Origin: Strongylocentrotus droebachiensis
Lineage: Eukaryota; Echinodermata; Echinoidea; Camarodonta; Strongylocentrotidae
NCBI GenBank assembly: GCA_035222895.1
Contig: JAVYIG010000708.1
Location: 1-64,000 of the forward strand
Direction of reading: 5' to 3'
DNA: 64,000 nt
Made by a program: the position numbers and the translations under genes. The notes under the pieces are model-generated. The model was not told where the DNA came from and searched no databases. It saw only the letters and a program-made list of their open reading frames with translations. Below are positions 28,493 through 40,602 of this stretch, piece by piece (position 1 is the stretch's first letter; the number at the start of each line of letters is the position of its first letter).

Positions 28493-29900
28493 TAAGGGGA
28501 ATTTTGATATTTTCCGTTTCCCAGATCTTAAAAAACTTGAAAATCTTTTAGTGATTGTACAACCGTAACAATCTGTGTGTTTGTAATACACAGTGAAACT
28601 TTATTTCGACAACATCTGGTGCATGACATTTAATTTAGGGCAGAATCATAAGACATATCATGAGTCAATAAATGTGAGTTTAAACCATGAATCGTTTATT
28701 TTAATATATCTTTTGTCTTTTAGCACGATAATCATACGTCAATTTGAAAAACACAATATAGGCATCGTATAATCATATGTCACTTAGCACTCATGATTGC
28801 ACCCTTACATAGATACTGCTAGTGTTCTTTTAAATTTAGCTCAATTTTAAGAGATATTTCATGTTTACTACAAAGGACCTACTCTAAGAAGACTGAGAAC
28901 CTAAAACAGTATTCCAATGAAAAGGGCTCATAATATTATGATCTATCTCTACATAACACAAGCAATTTGACTTGATAGTAAACCATTTGATAGAGCATTT
29001 AAACGAAATGTTATGGATCACATAATATTGGTAATAACGACTGTTTACACATACAACAATTTTATCAACACTCATATTTTTGAAAACGGAGAATTCACAG
29101 ACTTCAAAATTACCATATAGAAAAACGCAAACTCCAAATAATAATTATATGCAATTTAATTTCGATAAAGACGTGACCGAAAGTCCATCAGACCGTGAAT
29201 AACTTTACGAGACCAGCTTTTTAGTCTCGTGGCCCTTCAAAATATACACAAACTTTGGGGTCTCGTAGACTTTCAGCCCGATGGGCCTTAAGTTGCCTCA
29301 ATATACTCTCCTCCTAACCCTGACAACACAATGTATGTCTTATTTTTTACACATAAATAGACATTTGATGTGCATTAACACTGATTATAACCTGGTATTG
29401 GAATAATAACACGAAACATTCGTGACAATATCAATGCAAATCTGATACTAAACATAGCTTCACTTTTACAATGAATGAATACAAACATTGATTTTATAAG
29501 AAGATTTTTCTTGTAAAAAGACCATTAAAGAATGTGCTAAGAATATGCGTAGCCGAATAAGCAAAGTTATCAAGAAGGTTCGACATAGTTATATCCTAGA
29601 GGCGTAATTATCAGTCATTGAGTTAAAACTTCAAATCAAATAAACCATCAGTAAACAGTATTAGAGTATGAGAGTTCCCTTATCATTACACATGACCATT
29701 ATACACCACCAAAAGCCACGAAAACTGCAACTGTTTTGTTGCATATATTGATATATGAAATAAGATCATGACAAATAACCAAGTGACAAATAACCATGTC
29801 ACCAAACATGAAAATTAAAGACTGTTTAGTAATCATTTTGAAGTATCTTATCCATTTTAGATGTGCGCCCTGTATTACAAAAGTGATTTTAGTAATAATT
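28493..29900. other. AT-rich intergenic, nothing recognised
   Basis: No exon, TIR pair or known repeat family could be supported in this stretch. Confidence 0.4.
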
Positions 29901-31020
29901 ATCTGTTTATTTATTTATTTTATTTATTTATTTATATTTCACCAGGGTAGCCCATTCAACAACAAGTTGGTCTTCCATGAGGCCCTGTAAAACATGTATA
30001 TACAATTAAAAAGACAAAACAAACAATTAGGCATGAATACATTAATAGAACAGTATTACATATTGAAAATAAATATACAATATCAAACATATTAATCAGT
30101 GTCAATTATGATGAATGCTATTATAAATAGACCACTTGCTAAGAGAGTAAAGGATTAACTAAAAGAAGCGAGAGAGAGAGCTTAAAGAAAAATAGAGGCA
30201 GACTTGCAGTCAAAAATAATTTTAAAAAGGTGTTCCTCAAAACCTATCCTGATTCAACAGCAAGGTGGAAAAAATATTTCTTAAGTGCCAATTTGAAGGT
30301 CTTTACATTACTTATCTGCTTAATATTAGAAGGTAATTTATTCCATAGAGAAGCACCATCATAACTTATTGCATTCTTAAGGTATTCAGTATGACATTTA
30401 TCAATAATCAGGTCATGACGAGTACATTGCCGTGTGTAAAAATTATGTTGAGTTGATACTTCTTGAAAAACATCTTTGTGAAAGTCTGAAGATAAATCGT
30501 TAAGACATTTAAAAACAAATATACATCTAAAATATTTAACCCTCTCTTGAAATGGTATCCATTTCATGCGAGTAAATAATTCCTTTGATGGGGTATACAT
30601 ATTACAGTTTAAAATCATTCTTGCAGCCCTCTTTTGTAGTTTAGTTATCTTATCTATATGACTTAAAAACCTGTTTCCCCAAATTTCACAACAATAATCA
30701 TTTTGTGATTGTATGAGACATGTGTATAATAATTTCAGTGAAATGTCATCTACATATGGTTTAACTCTTCTAAGCATGGCAAGTCCGGCAAAGACTTTTC
30801 TACATAAATAATCTACATGATCAGACCATAATATGTTTTCATCGATCATAATACCTAGACATTTAAAGATCCTACATTGTTTACAGGAACAGTTATACAT
30901 TATATTGTATTTGTGAACGATATTGGTATTTTTTATATCAAAAGTACAATGGTGTGAAGAATGACAGCACGGATTAAATAGTAAAACAAGGCTATACAGG
31001 AAAGTGAACAATTGCAAGAC
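29900..31020 (-). pseudogene. 5'-truncated LINE (Jockey/CR1-type), RT C-terminal part
   Basis: An open minus-strand frame at 31017-30244 contains FKCLGIMIDENILWSDHVDY, SRPV-like KLLYTCLIQSQNDYCCEIWG, KITKLQKRAARMIL and LPSNIKQISNVKTFKLALKK. This is the conserved C-terminal part of a non-LTR reverse transcriptase protein. The 3' UTR runs to a (TAAA/TATT) tail at about 29900-29937, after CTACCCTGGTGAAATATAAA on the minus strand. The N-terminal endonuclease and RT catalytic YXDD are absent, so it is a dead-on-arrival copy, though the surviving frame is intact and therefore fairly young. Confidence 0.88.
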
Positions 31021-32520
31021 TTTTAAGACTAGAATAGATAGTTAGTGTTATTGGTAAGTAATAACATCCATACAAATTAATGTAACTTAAATGTATACGT
31101 TATGATATTTGCACCATTAGTACATGATACTCGTGCACTGTGTACACAAGAATATACAAGCATATTATCAGAACTAGCATTCAAAAATTTGTGGTAACGA
31201 CAATGTAACGACATTAATACAAGTACTACAGCTTTCCACTATTAGCCATGACATAATTAACCCCATAATATACATACATAAGAGATCAGTATTTTATTAC
31301 AAAAAAATAGAATTGGGAGTTAACGTATTAACCACAATTGAAGTTACATAATAATTATAATCACGTCACACAGTTACACTAGATAAAATAGTTACTGCAC
31401 ATCTATTGGTAGCAACATTGATTTAGTGTTGATTATTAATTTTCGACAGCACATAGAAAAGTCATGAACTCGATTTATTTAAAGATCACATTGAACGAGT
31501 AAAATACCATAGGAACAATAATATAGTAGTTGTAGCGATACGAAATGACTACATTATGAAGGTTGAAAAGGTAAATACTGTAAAATCAACCGCACAACAA
31601 ACAAATACACCAGAGACACATACAATAGAATATTAGGGTCTTTAAAGTATTAACTGTATCGTACGTTACGGATAAGGGGGAAATATATGTACACGGTTAT
31701 TATAATAGTTGTACGCGTATGTGTAAATGATTATAATAAACAAATCACTATAGCCTTTGTTACAATATAAGTATAGCGCTGTTGATTAAAGTTTTAAATT
31801 AGAAGTTGTAGTGTACGTTAGGGATAAAAGGAAGATGAGTATACGGTATTAAAAATAATATATATATATATACAGTTATATTTCAAAGATACACAAATCA
31901 ATTATTTTACAAATTATTCGATTATTTATTATTTATGTATTATCGCATTTGATTAGGGCTGTAGTGATTCATAGTTTGAAACAACTTTAAATAACATACA
32001 AAAAGAAGCAGCATCAGTATTAGTGATCAGCAGTATTAGTGAGCAGCGCTGTTAGTTAAAACATGTTAAAGAATAATGCAATAGAATGTCGTCAATAGGA
32101 AAGCAGTATTGTTTGAAGGATATTAAGTTGAAATAATAAATGTTGGTGACACACCTACATAATATGGAAGGTTTAATGAAATTATATAGCAAGCGAGATC
32201 TGAATATAAATTAAGAAGAAAAAATAGGTAGATTTACATATAAATATATACAAATAGAACAATGATAATCATCAAGAAAAGGAAATTTCCAATGATTAAT
32301 TTCATCCATATATGAAATATGCTAACATATTGCTTGGCGTTCATTAATTTTATCATGTTAACAAAATATTCATATAATGTAATGCATCCAGAGTGCCATC
32401 ATAATTATAAAGCACATACTACAATGTTTTCTCTCTCACTTAAAACTGCCTCCAATGTCTAGATTCTTTTTTTATGTACATCATGGTAAATTAATTTTGT
32501 AGAATCCTCTTTCATGCTAC
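31021..32520. other. AT-rich intergenic, nothing recognised
   Basis: Only short microsatellites such as (AT)n near 31858-31872; no exon or element supported. Confidence 0.4.
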
Positions 32521-32523
32521 AGT

Positions 32524-32718
32524 TCATGACATTATCTTGGTTGAGCAAGATTCAAAGGTTTCTTTCAAATTTATTTCCATTTGTTGGTTCTCCCTTGTTC
32601 GTGCGTGGGCGTCAAAGTCCTGATATTTTGTTGGTGAAGAGCAGTTGTCATTGACATATACGTCATCTAGCTTGTAGCTCATGTTTGCATAACAATCAGC
32701 TTTACCTTGCGATGTCAT
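32524..32718 (-). CDS. Hypothetical 64-residue protein or exon
   Basis: The frame has a mixed, protein-like composition (MTSQGKADCYANMSYKLDDV ... LKETFESCSTKIMS) with stops just upstream of the ATG, so it would be a complete short protein. Alternatively the first 13 bases are a mini-exon, because CGCAAG/GTAAAG resembles a splice donor. It lies 1.2 kb downstream (minus sense) of the G/D-rich tandem family and could be its 3' exon. No homologue is recognised. Confidence 0.3.
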   Translation of the reverse strand: MTSQGKADCYANMSYKLDDVYVNDNCSSPTKYQDFDAHARTRENQQMEINLKETFESCSTKIMS

Positions 32719-32959
32719 GTTTTATTATTCCACCTCGTGCATTGAGTTCAATCTGCATACTTAAGTTGTATATCTGCAAGGCATCCAAGATTACAGCTCA
32801 CTTGTCGTCTTCTTAGCAGCGAAGAAACCAAGGGTGTATCATATTGCTGTTCTCCAAACTATGGACAAAATAATAAAAAGAGATACCATGACTGTCACTT
32901 GCGCTGTAGAATATCATCCAGTCTGAGAAAAACAAAATCAACACAAAATACACTACTAG

Positions 32960-33403
32960 CAGGCGCGTATACAGGGGGGGGGGGGTTGGGGGGTTAAAAA
33001 ACCCTCCCCCCCCCCCCCCCCTTGGTATTTTTCTGTGTGTAAACCCCCCTGAATTTCCCCCTTTGGATTTTTTATTTTTTTATTTTTTTTTATTTAAAAA
33101 AAAAAATTCCCATGGCTGACCTAAAAAAGCTGACCTAACCCCCACCCCAACGGAGCAAAATATCAAATTTTCAAATTTCGAGACCCCCCCCCCCCCCCCC
33201 GCTTATTCAGCGTTCGGCCGAGTCGTTGCAAATTTTTTTGGGACCAAAAAAAAAAGTGTCCTCTTACCACCCCCCCCCCCCCCCACTTATTCAGAGGCTG
33301 GCTGAGTCGTTGCGAAATTTTCGACCCGATTTATAAAAGTTAACCCCCGCCCCCCCCCCCCCCCCCCCCGCCCAACCTTGAAAAAATCCTGCGTTCGCGC
33401 CTG
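32960..33403. repeat. hAT-like MITE rich in G/C homopolymers
   Basis: Ends CAGGCGCGTATACAGG (left) and CCTGCGTTCGCGCCTG (right), flanked by ACTACTAG / GCTACTAG, an 8-bp target duplication with one mismatch. The interior holds long C and G runs and two copies of a TTATTCAG..GAGTCGTTGC segment. A fragment with GATCCGCGCCTGGC lies near 57150. Confidence 0.75.
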
Positions 33404-33509
33404 GCTACTAGGATATAGATACATCCCCATTTACGTATAATATATTTGAATCAGTAGAAGACAGAATTAATTAAAATGTCTTAAGTTCAATGTTCTTGTT
33501 ATAAGTAAT

Positions 33510-33659
33510 AGGACGTTTAGATTTGCACGTCGACATAGTGGACTTCTACGTGTGAAGTCCTTTAAAGGCATTTTTACGTCGTTTTAAGGCACTACCAGTT
33601 TCTTAAAAGGACATCACACGTAGCAGTCCACTATGTCGACATGCAAATCTAAAAGTCCT
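33510..33659. repeat. Hairpin MITE family B, copy 3
   Basis: Arms contain GCACGTCGACATAGTGGACT and its complement, with ends AGGACGTTTAG / CTAAAAGTCCT. Confidence 0.85.
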
Positions 33660-33764
33660 TATTATAGCCCACAACAGGACAACGATTAACCCGTTAGGTG
33701 CATTGCACACGACGTGAACATGAAGCTCAAAGATAATTGTTAAAACAATATTTGAATCCTTAAT

Positions 33765-36065
33765 ATGACATGTTAGAAGCGTTGACAACGATGAGGATAT
33801 CAAATTATAATTATGAAGACAAAAAAACAGGGAATTTATACCGTTATGTAATCACTGTATCATGATATCAATATTTACTTTATCTTCGTAGCTATCACCC
33901 TGGTCGCCGTCCCTCTGGTCGTCGCCCCGGCTCGGTCGTCTTCACCGTGGTCAAGCTTCGGTTGCCGTCCATGCCGTCCATGCCGTCGCCCTGGTCGGCT
34001 ACTTCCTGATGATCATCGTTGCCGTCATCTTGTTCCTTGCTCTGGCTGCCATCACCCTGGTAGTCACGCTGGCCACCGCCCTTCTTCCCTCGCTGAAAAG
34101 TTAAACGAATAGGCACTTTTATTATATTGTATAATTAACATGTATATCAAGTGATTTACTGGTGAAGAATGATTACCTATAGCGGCTCCAATTTTTTGCC
34201 AACCATGGATTAAAGGCCTGCATTAATAATTATGTTAAGTTTTTTAAGCACTGCTCTGAAAAGAGATGTCAGCAGCCTTTGAAATACAACTATGTAAATA
34301 TTAGAATGAGGAAATTTGAGGGAATAGCAGTGTAGATTAGGACAAGAAGTAGGTCAAAGTGCGGATTTCAACATATCAAACGCAATTGTATTCCTCTTTT
34401 ATGATAACTTTCATCAAGTTTCTTTTATTTGGATAACATCATTTATTTCCCATAATCTTGCTCTATTACATACCTGGTTACCACCGTGGTCGCCACCAGT
34501 CTCGTAATCGCTTGCTCACCATCACCGTAGTCGTGACTTGGTAGCCGTCGTGGTCACTATTAACCTGAAGGTCGCCTTCCCGCTACATCGTTGTCGTACC
34601 CCTGGTAAAATTGAAAAATACAATGCAATTTGATAACGTGTTCATTCTACGGCTATAAAGAATAGTATTAGGAAAGAGCTAGAATGAAAGCTCTCAACAC
34701 GGAATTAGAAATCTCGATCTCTGCACCATTCCTCTGTTCCGAATCTTTTGGCTGAAAAGTGGCTACAAAATATTCCACTGTATCTTGTTCTTCTGTAACA
34801 ATGTACTTTTCAAGGATTATTATTAATGTCCTTTTTCTGCAGGTTCCTAATTCCGAAGCGTCATTGATCCGAAGTTTTACTAAATTGAATTGTTTGTTAT
34901 TCCGAAGGTTCATCATGTTAGAAGAGTTGCCAACGAAGAGGATATCAAAGTATACTTATGAAGACAAAAAACAGGGGATTTATGCCGTTATGTAATCACT
35001 GCATCCTGATATCAATACTTACTATTTCTCCGTAGCTATCACCCTGGTCGTCGCCCCGGCTCGGTCGTCTTCACCGTGGTCAAACTCCGGTTGCCGTCCA
35101 TGTCGTCGCCCTGGTCGGCTCCATCCTGATGACCATCGTTGCCGTCATCTTGTTCCTTGCTCTGGCTGCCATCACCCTGGTAGTCACCCTGGCCACCGCC
35201 CTTCTTCCCTCGCTGAAAAGTTAAACGAATAGGCACTTTTATAATCTTGTATAATTAACATTTACTGGAGTGCTGGAGAATGATGACCTAACGGCTGCAC
35301 TTTTTGCCAATCATGGATTAAAGGCCTGCATTAATTATGTGAAGTTTATTAGGCAGTAGTCCTACTTTGAAGAAATTGTAGTTTTTATTTAACCAGCCTT
35401 TGAAATACAACTATGAAAATATTAGAATTAGGAAAATAGAAAATTTGCGGGAAAAGATGTGTAGATAAAAAAGGTCAGGACAACATGAAGGTCTCAAAAT
35501 GCGGATTTCAAAATATAAAACGCAATAAATAGTATTCTTCTTTTATGATAATTTTTATCAAGTTTCATTTATTTTGATAATACCATTTATTTCGCCATAA
35601 TTTTGCTTTACAACATACATGTACCTGGTTACCACCGTGGTCGCCATCAGTCTGGAAATCGCTTGCTCACCACCACAGTAGTCGTAACCCGGTAGCCGTC
35701 GTGGTCGCTATCAACCTAAAGGTCGCCTTCCTCGCTACATTGTTGTCGTACCCCTGGTAAAATTGAAAAATACAATGCAATTTGATTACGTGTTCATTCT
35801 GCGGCTATAAAGAATAGTACAATGAAAGAGCTAGAATGAAAGCTCTCAAAACGGAATTAGAAATCTCGATCTCAGCACCATTCCTCTATTCCGAAAATTT
35901 TGGTTGAAAAGTGGCTACAAAGTATTCCACTCTATCTTGCTCTTCTGTATCAACGTACTTTTCAAGGATTATTATTAATGTCCTTTTTCTGCAGGTTCCT
36001 AATTCCAAAGCTTCATCGATCCGAAGTTTTACTCAATTTATTGTTTGTTATTCCGAAGATTCATA
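33765..36065. repeat. Direct tandem duplication, ~1.14-kb unit
   Basis: 33765-34905 and about 34905-36065 align along their length, with landmarks GAGGATATCAAA, ATGTAATCACTG, CTATCACCCTGGTCG, AAAAGTTAAACGAATAGGCA, TTTAATGTCCTTTTTCTGCA and CATCATGTTAGAAG. Each unit holds two exon-like G/D-rich blocks on the minus strand. Confidence 0.88.
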
Positions 36066-36791
36066 TTAAAGGCATAGAGATCGAACGCTATATCATTTCC
36101 GGAAATACGAACCAACAGAAACCGAAACTTCGGTATAACGAGTGCCCTTTCTAATAATTAAAAAAAAAAAAAATATTGCTTTAAATCTGATCGTAGCTGC
36201 TCTACTCACCATCGCCTCGGTTCGTCAGCTCGCCGCCTGGTGACCGTCTTTCATCGTTCTCTTTCCCTTCCAGCAATCTAAATGATTGAACAACATTCCA
36301 ATACTTATGAATTTGTTACGGAATCACGAAATTGTCATAATATAAGTTACGTTATACATCTTCATTGACTTAGGGAAATAGAAGTTGAGAAAACTTTTTA
36401 TCATCCCCATATTTACCTCATATCCATGCAATACTACAACTCAGACGAGCTTTCAGGATTCTTCATGATGGCTTGTTATCAATTCATGTCCATGCATTAT
36501 ACGTTAAAATGGCGAAAAATATTATCATGACTCATTATTCATAGAATTGCATTCTATTTTGATACCTACAAAAAAAAAAGTTTAAAGGAAGGTTGCAATA
36601 CAAAGGCTAATGATTCAATCTGAAAACAGATTTCGATTTACGATTGATTTATTCTGTGTAGATTGCTCTGGAAAAAATATATTCCCCCCCCCCCCCCCCT
36701 CCGTAGAATGGTATACTTATCGTAATCGTCATCGTGGTCGTAAATCGCATGGCGCGGTCAGAACGTCTTCTCCTCTGCTCTACCTTCCACC

Positions 36792-38640
36792 TGTAGAATG
36801 AGAACTCTCTCTGAAACTGCATGTCATTATACACTTATTTGTTTACTTGTTTACATACCCACCAAATTGCATTTCCTACTTTCAAAAAGTATCATTCTTT
36901 CCATTTGGATATCATTATTTGGCCCTGTTTTTCATTCCAATTAATATATGCTATATGCTTTTCATATTTCTTTCTAATGTGTAGCCTTTCAATTTAACGT
37001 ACTTTCCTTCCTTCATATTACATCTTTTCACTTAACTCTTCATAGTAATTTTATGCAAATCACCGAACTGTCTCCTGGGGTTTATAAATGTATGTCAATA
37101 ATACATTTTATATTTATATATCTCTTTGTATTCATCCAAGTCGTGATAATACAATCAACATCCACGACGTATTGCTTTTGTAGCCGTATTGCCTCTGCTT
37201 TTAGTATTAACTTCGACATATGAAACTTGCTTCATTTTCACTTTACTTTTTAACAACGAAATTATCATTAACTTGTCAGTACTTACCTGTTGATACTTAC
37301 CCATTTATGAGCATGTACACATTTTCATATTTAATAGCATGCAGGTATCGAGGCTTGGTATAAATCCACGTCGAGACATTATTAAAATGTCTATTATACA
37401 TGTATGATTCAAATATATTTATCTCTACAATGATTTTCTATTTCTCCTGCTACCTTTTCTCTGTCGTATTTTCTCCAAATATGTGTATAGAATGATAAAG
37501 AAATATCCATGCTACTATTATCTATACCAGTTCTGCTTCATCTATGCCCGTTACACGCGTCAGAATTTCTAATTACATCTTAACGTATATACATTGTCAA
37601 CCTCTAATACTACTAAGATAATCCCAATATTTATATTTATATTTAAGGTATTGTTCTCATTCGTCGCATTTACTTATCGCTTAAAATATAGAATATATAT
37701 TTTCTTATGCTATAATACGAATACTATAATATTGTAAGCTATATGCTGCTTTATCCAGTCCTATTAATCCATTACATTGTCACATAGAATATGAATTGTC
37801 ACTTTCTAATTCTATGATAATGTCAATATTACTTACACATTTTCTTATCACATCGTTATAAAGAATAACCGTTGACAAATTCCAATAATAAAATCATACA
37901 TAAAATATACAGATAAATATACAACTTCTGTTTTACGTAAGCATTACGTCCTCCTTTCTCAGCTCCTATTACTAAGATAATTTTTCCTACAAAATATACA
38001 TTCTCTTTCAACTACTAGTCTACTTCGTTGCATTTTATCACATCGAAATTTAGAATAATTAAGGCTAAATTTAAGTCAACATTACAGGTATCCGTTTACA
38101 AAATACATTCAGCTGCATCCAAGCCTATTTTTTAACCTCCTATTTTCTCATCATGCTAAGATAATTCCGATAATCACAGTTTTACCTATACCTTTTATTC
38201 TCCTTCTAATAACATCAGTGACCATGCACGATCTAATGATTACGCTATTTTAAGATAATTCGATTATTATATACAGGTCTATAGAAGATCTATGGTTGCA
38301 CCTATACTTAATGATCTCCTTCGTTATATTTCCTCATAACATAGCAAACAATGCTAAAGAGGTATTGCCAATTCTTAATGCTAAGATAATTATTGTATTA
38401 CAGTTTTCTTTAAAACGTACTCTGTTTTATCCAGGCCTTTTATTCTCCGTCGGAATTTCTTATCAAATCAATGATGCAGAAAATAAATTGTTAATTCCTA
38501 ATTACTAACCTAAAGCTAAGATTATGAAATATCTTTATTGTTCTCAACAAAAACCTACTACCTATACGTATATTTTTTATCATTTTCTTACAACATAAGT
38601 AACTAATTCATAATACTACAATATATAAAATAATTGTGAC
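36792..38640. other. Intron-like AT-rich DNA of family member 1
   Basis: No exon seen. From 36792 to about 37300 it aligns with 43600-44220 in the second unit. From there the two units differ: unit 1 has 1.4 kb of AT-rich sequence where unit 2 has the 46-bp array. Confidence 0.5.
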
Positions 38641-38672
38641 AGATCGTGGGGTTAGGCAGGGTGATGAGGCGT

Positions 38673-38730
38673 TGACCTCTGGTGACCTCTTTCAGGGTCA
38701 AGGTCAACCGTTCAATGAAGGTCATGACCT
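38673..38730. promoter_or_regulatory. Cluster of AGGTCA nuclear-receptor half-sites
   Basis: In 58 bases there are TGACCT-4-TGACCT (direct repeat, spacing 4), GGGTCA-AGGTCA with TCAAGGTCA, and a perfect AGGTCATGACCT palindrome with zero spacing. These match known nuclear-receptor element types (DR4, SF-1/ERR half-site, IR0). Binding is an inference. The cluster lies in unit 1 only. Confidence 0.45.
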
Positions 38731-38835
38731 TTTGATTTCACTTCAGTAATTCGGATACGAAATTGCTTTTCTTGAATTATCTCGTCTTGCAAATGTTTTT
38801 GTTTTGCAAGTTCATGTATGAAATATTGCTTGGAC

Positions 38836-39003
38836 CAACTGCAGAATACCCTGCCACACAAATAAATCTTAACTCTAGACCTAGTCCTAATTATAACCCT
38901 AGTCCTAACCCTAGTCCTAACCCTTACTCTTATCAAGACAGGAGGGAAGCTAACCCTAAAACTAACATTCTACTGATGAGTGGTAGGGTATTCTGCTGTT
39001 GAT
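38836..39003. repeat. TIR element with telomere-like CCCTAR repeats, copy 1
   Basis: Inverted ends CAACTGCAGAATACCCTGCC / GGTAGGGTATTCTGCTGTTG enclose CCCTAGTCCTAA-type repeats. The counterpart in unit 2 is at about 47093-47252, and a half-element begins near 61507 (CAACTGCAGAATATTCCGCA). Confidence 0.7.
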
Positions 39004-40280
39004 ACTACAACATTTCAGTACAAAATACTGTACCGATATCAACCTTACCATTAATGATACAATTACTAATACAATTAACCAAAAAGAACTAGAACTACCC
39101 CTTTCCTTTCTATTTCTTGGTCGATTTATTGGTAGCGCTAAGCTGTCTCCTTCCTTTCTGTTTCACCGTATTATATCTATGTAACACATCGGAATGTTGA
39201 GGCCATACATAATACGTTTAATAGCAATGCCAAATATATTAACTATCTCTACCCCGAAACAATTGTCATTTTCATAGTTTTTATTTTCCGTCGACGTTTT
39301 TTTCCTTCTTAGATCGGTATGTATGATAGGCATCGTCAACAAGTACTAACGCCAAAATAAGGCCAAAATTTCAACAACAAAAATGTCCTCCTATCCTCCA
39401 ATATAGATCTAGCCTTCTTCGTCGTGACTCCGATTATATATCAATCATCAATTACCAAATCAGTCATTACCTATTAATCATTTCATTATCCAATGCATGT
39501 CTAATGCTGGGATAGCATACTTTGTTTATCTCTACAAAAAACTTCTTATTCTCCTATTATAAATCAGTGCTTCTTCGTATTATCATTTATTATTTTAATC
39601 ATCATCAATCATCATTTATCACATTATCAATCATCAATTATCATTTATCAATTATTATCAATCATAAATTATAAGTTTCTAAGGCTAGGATATCAACATT
39701 ACTATACTTTCTCTATAAAATATCTACTTCGTCATCTAGACCTATTATTCTACTCCATGATAACGGAAATGTCTAATTTATACTGCTTAAAATTATGCCA
39801 ATATTACATTTATCGTAATTCTATATTTCAAATTAAATCGATAGATATTTATCGTAAACGCATAGTATACTTAAATCATTAAATAATAGATTATACCTTA
39901 CTTTTTTGTGTAATAGAACACGAACATTGATACCGGTACAGTATTATGTAGGCATTGATTTGCATATGGTCAGGAAAGACCAGAGTAAAATAGCAGATCT
40001 CATTATCTTCATAAAAGATATTTTTGGAAGATCAGTATTCCATTGAATTTACGATTTCTGGTTCATTTTTGTATATCAATTGACTGTGCAAATCGATGCT
40101 ATGTTTCAGTATTTCTAGGTAGTAATAATCTAATAATATCCATTAGGACTAAGCAATATTTATTTCATCAAATCCACCGTAATATCGCGAAAAATATACC
40201 AATACAAATGAAATCAAATATCAAGATGAACATATTCATGTAACAATTCCAAAGTAAGTTTAATAATATCTTACCTTACT
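39004..40280. other. Intron-like DNA of family member 1
   Basis: AT-rich with ATCAATTATCAATCAT-type simple repeats at 39590-39670. It aligns in order with 47253-48530 of unit 2. No exon supported. Confidence 0.5.
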
Positions 40281-40403
40281 TACCAAAGAAGACATTCTGG
40301 ATTTTGAATCTTTGTTGAAAATTGATGGGTGTTTCTTCTCACACAGATACCAATCGCTTGAAGAACGTTGCTACAATGTCAGTGACGTGTTCGCAAAGGA
40401 ATA

Positions 40404-40418
40404 GGAATTTTATAGTTG
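40404..40418 (-). promoter_or_regulatory. TATA box, family member 1
   Basis: The minus strand reads CAACTATAAAATTCC. It lies about 115 bases upstream of the ATG at 40295. The region is conserved in unit 2 (48649-48655). Confidence 0.5.
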
Positions 40419-40463
40419 TCCGTTTCCAACCCAACAATCTTCGTGATATGGAACCTACAATTT

Positions 40464-40602
40464 TCTGAGATGGGTTAGGATAGATTAAAACTAGGCCCTT
40501 ACACTACTTTTATATTAATTAAGGGCCTATGTGTATCAATGTTGTCCTAACGTTTATATTTGGTCAAGCTCAAACCCATCCTGAACCATCTCGGTAAATT
40601 TT
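40464..40602. repeat. Hairpin element just upstream of the TATA box
   Basis: Nested inverted repeats: outer GAGATGGGTTAGGAT / ATCCTGAACCATCTC and inner TAGGCCCTTA / TTAAGGGCCTA. The counterpart is at 48705-48840, where the outer stem pairs better (AGATGGGTAAGG / CCTTACCCATCT). It was therefore present before the unit duplicated. Confidence 0.65.

Larger units (their letters stand above)
33879..40418 (-). pseudogene. G/D/N/Q-rich multi-exon gene or pseudogene, tandem family member 1
   Basis: I do not recognise the family. In minus-strand order there is a TATA box (40408-40414), an ATG with a short exon ending at 40284 (MSSL, then GTAAGT), exon-like blocks at 36790-about 36720, 36277-36210 (donor GTGAGT), 35753-35625 (acceptor TTTTACCAG, donor GTACAT), 35212-35023 (acceptor TTTAACTTTTCAG, donor GTAAGT), and the duplicated pair 34601-34474 and 34092-33879. 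The best block reads RGKKGGGQ-DYQGDGSQSK, then EQDDGND-HQ--ADQGD, so it is low-complexity, acidic and Gly-rich. The 34474-34601 and 35625-35753 blocks have stops in every frame, and the terminal block meets a stop before its donor. So the present copies look degraded or are mis-phased by me. The exons could form a secreted or matrix-type protein, but no signal peptide is shown. Confidence 0.4.

Noticed and set aside
30244..31017. A 257-residue host protein
   Set aside because: The motifs are those of a LINE reverse-transcriptase C-terminus, followed by a TAAA-type tail; it is a truncated retrotransposon.
33895..34130. Plus-strand exon (acceptor CTTCGTAG, C/R/H/P-rich frame to TAG)
   Set aside because: Open in both copies, but the neighbouring blocks have convincing acceptor and donor pairs only on the minus strand; kept only as a caveat.
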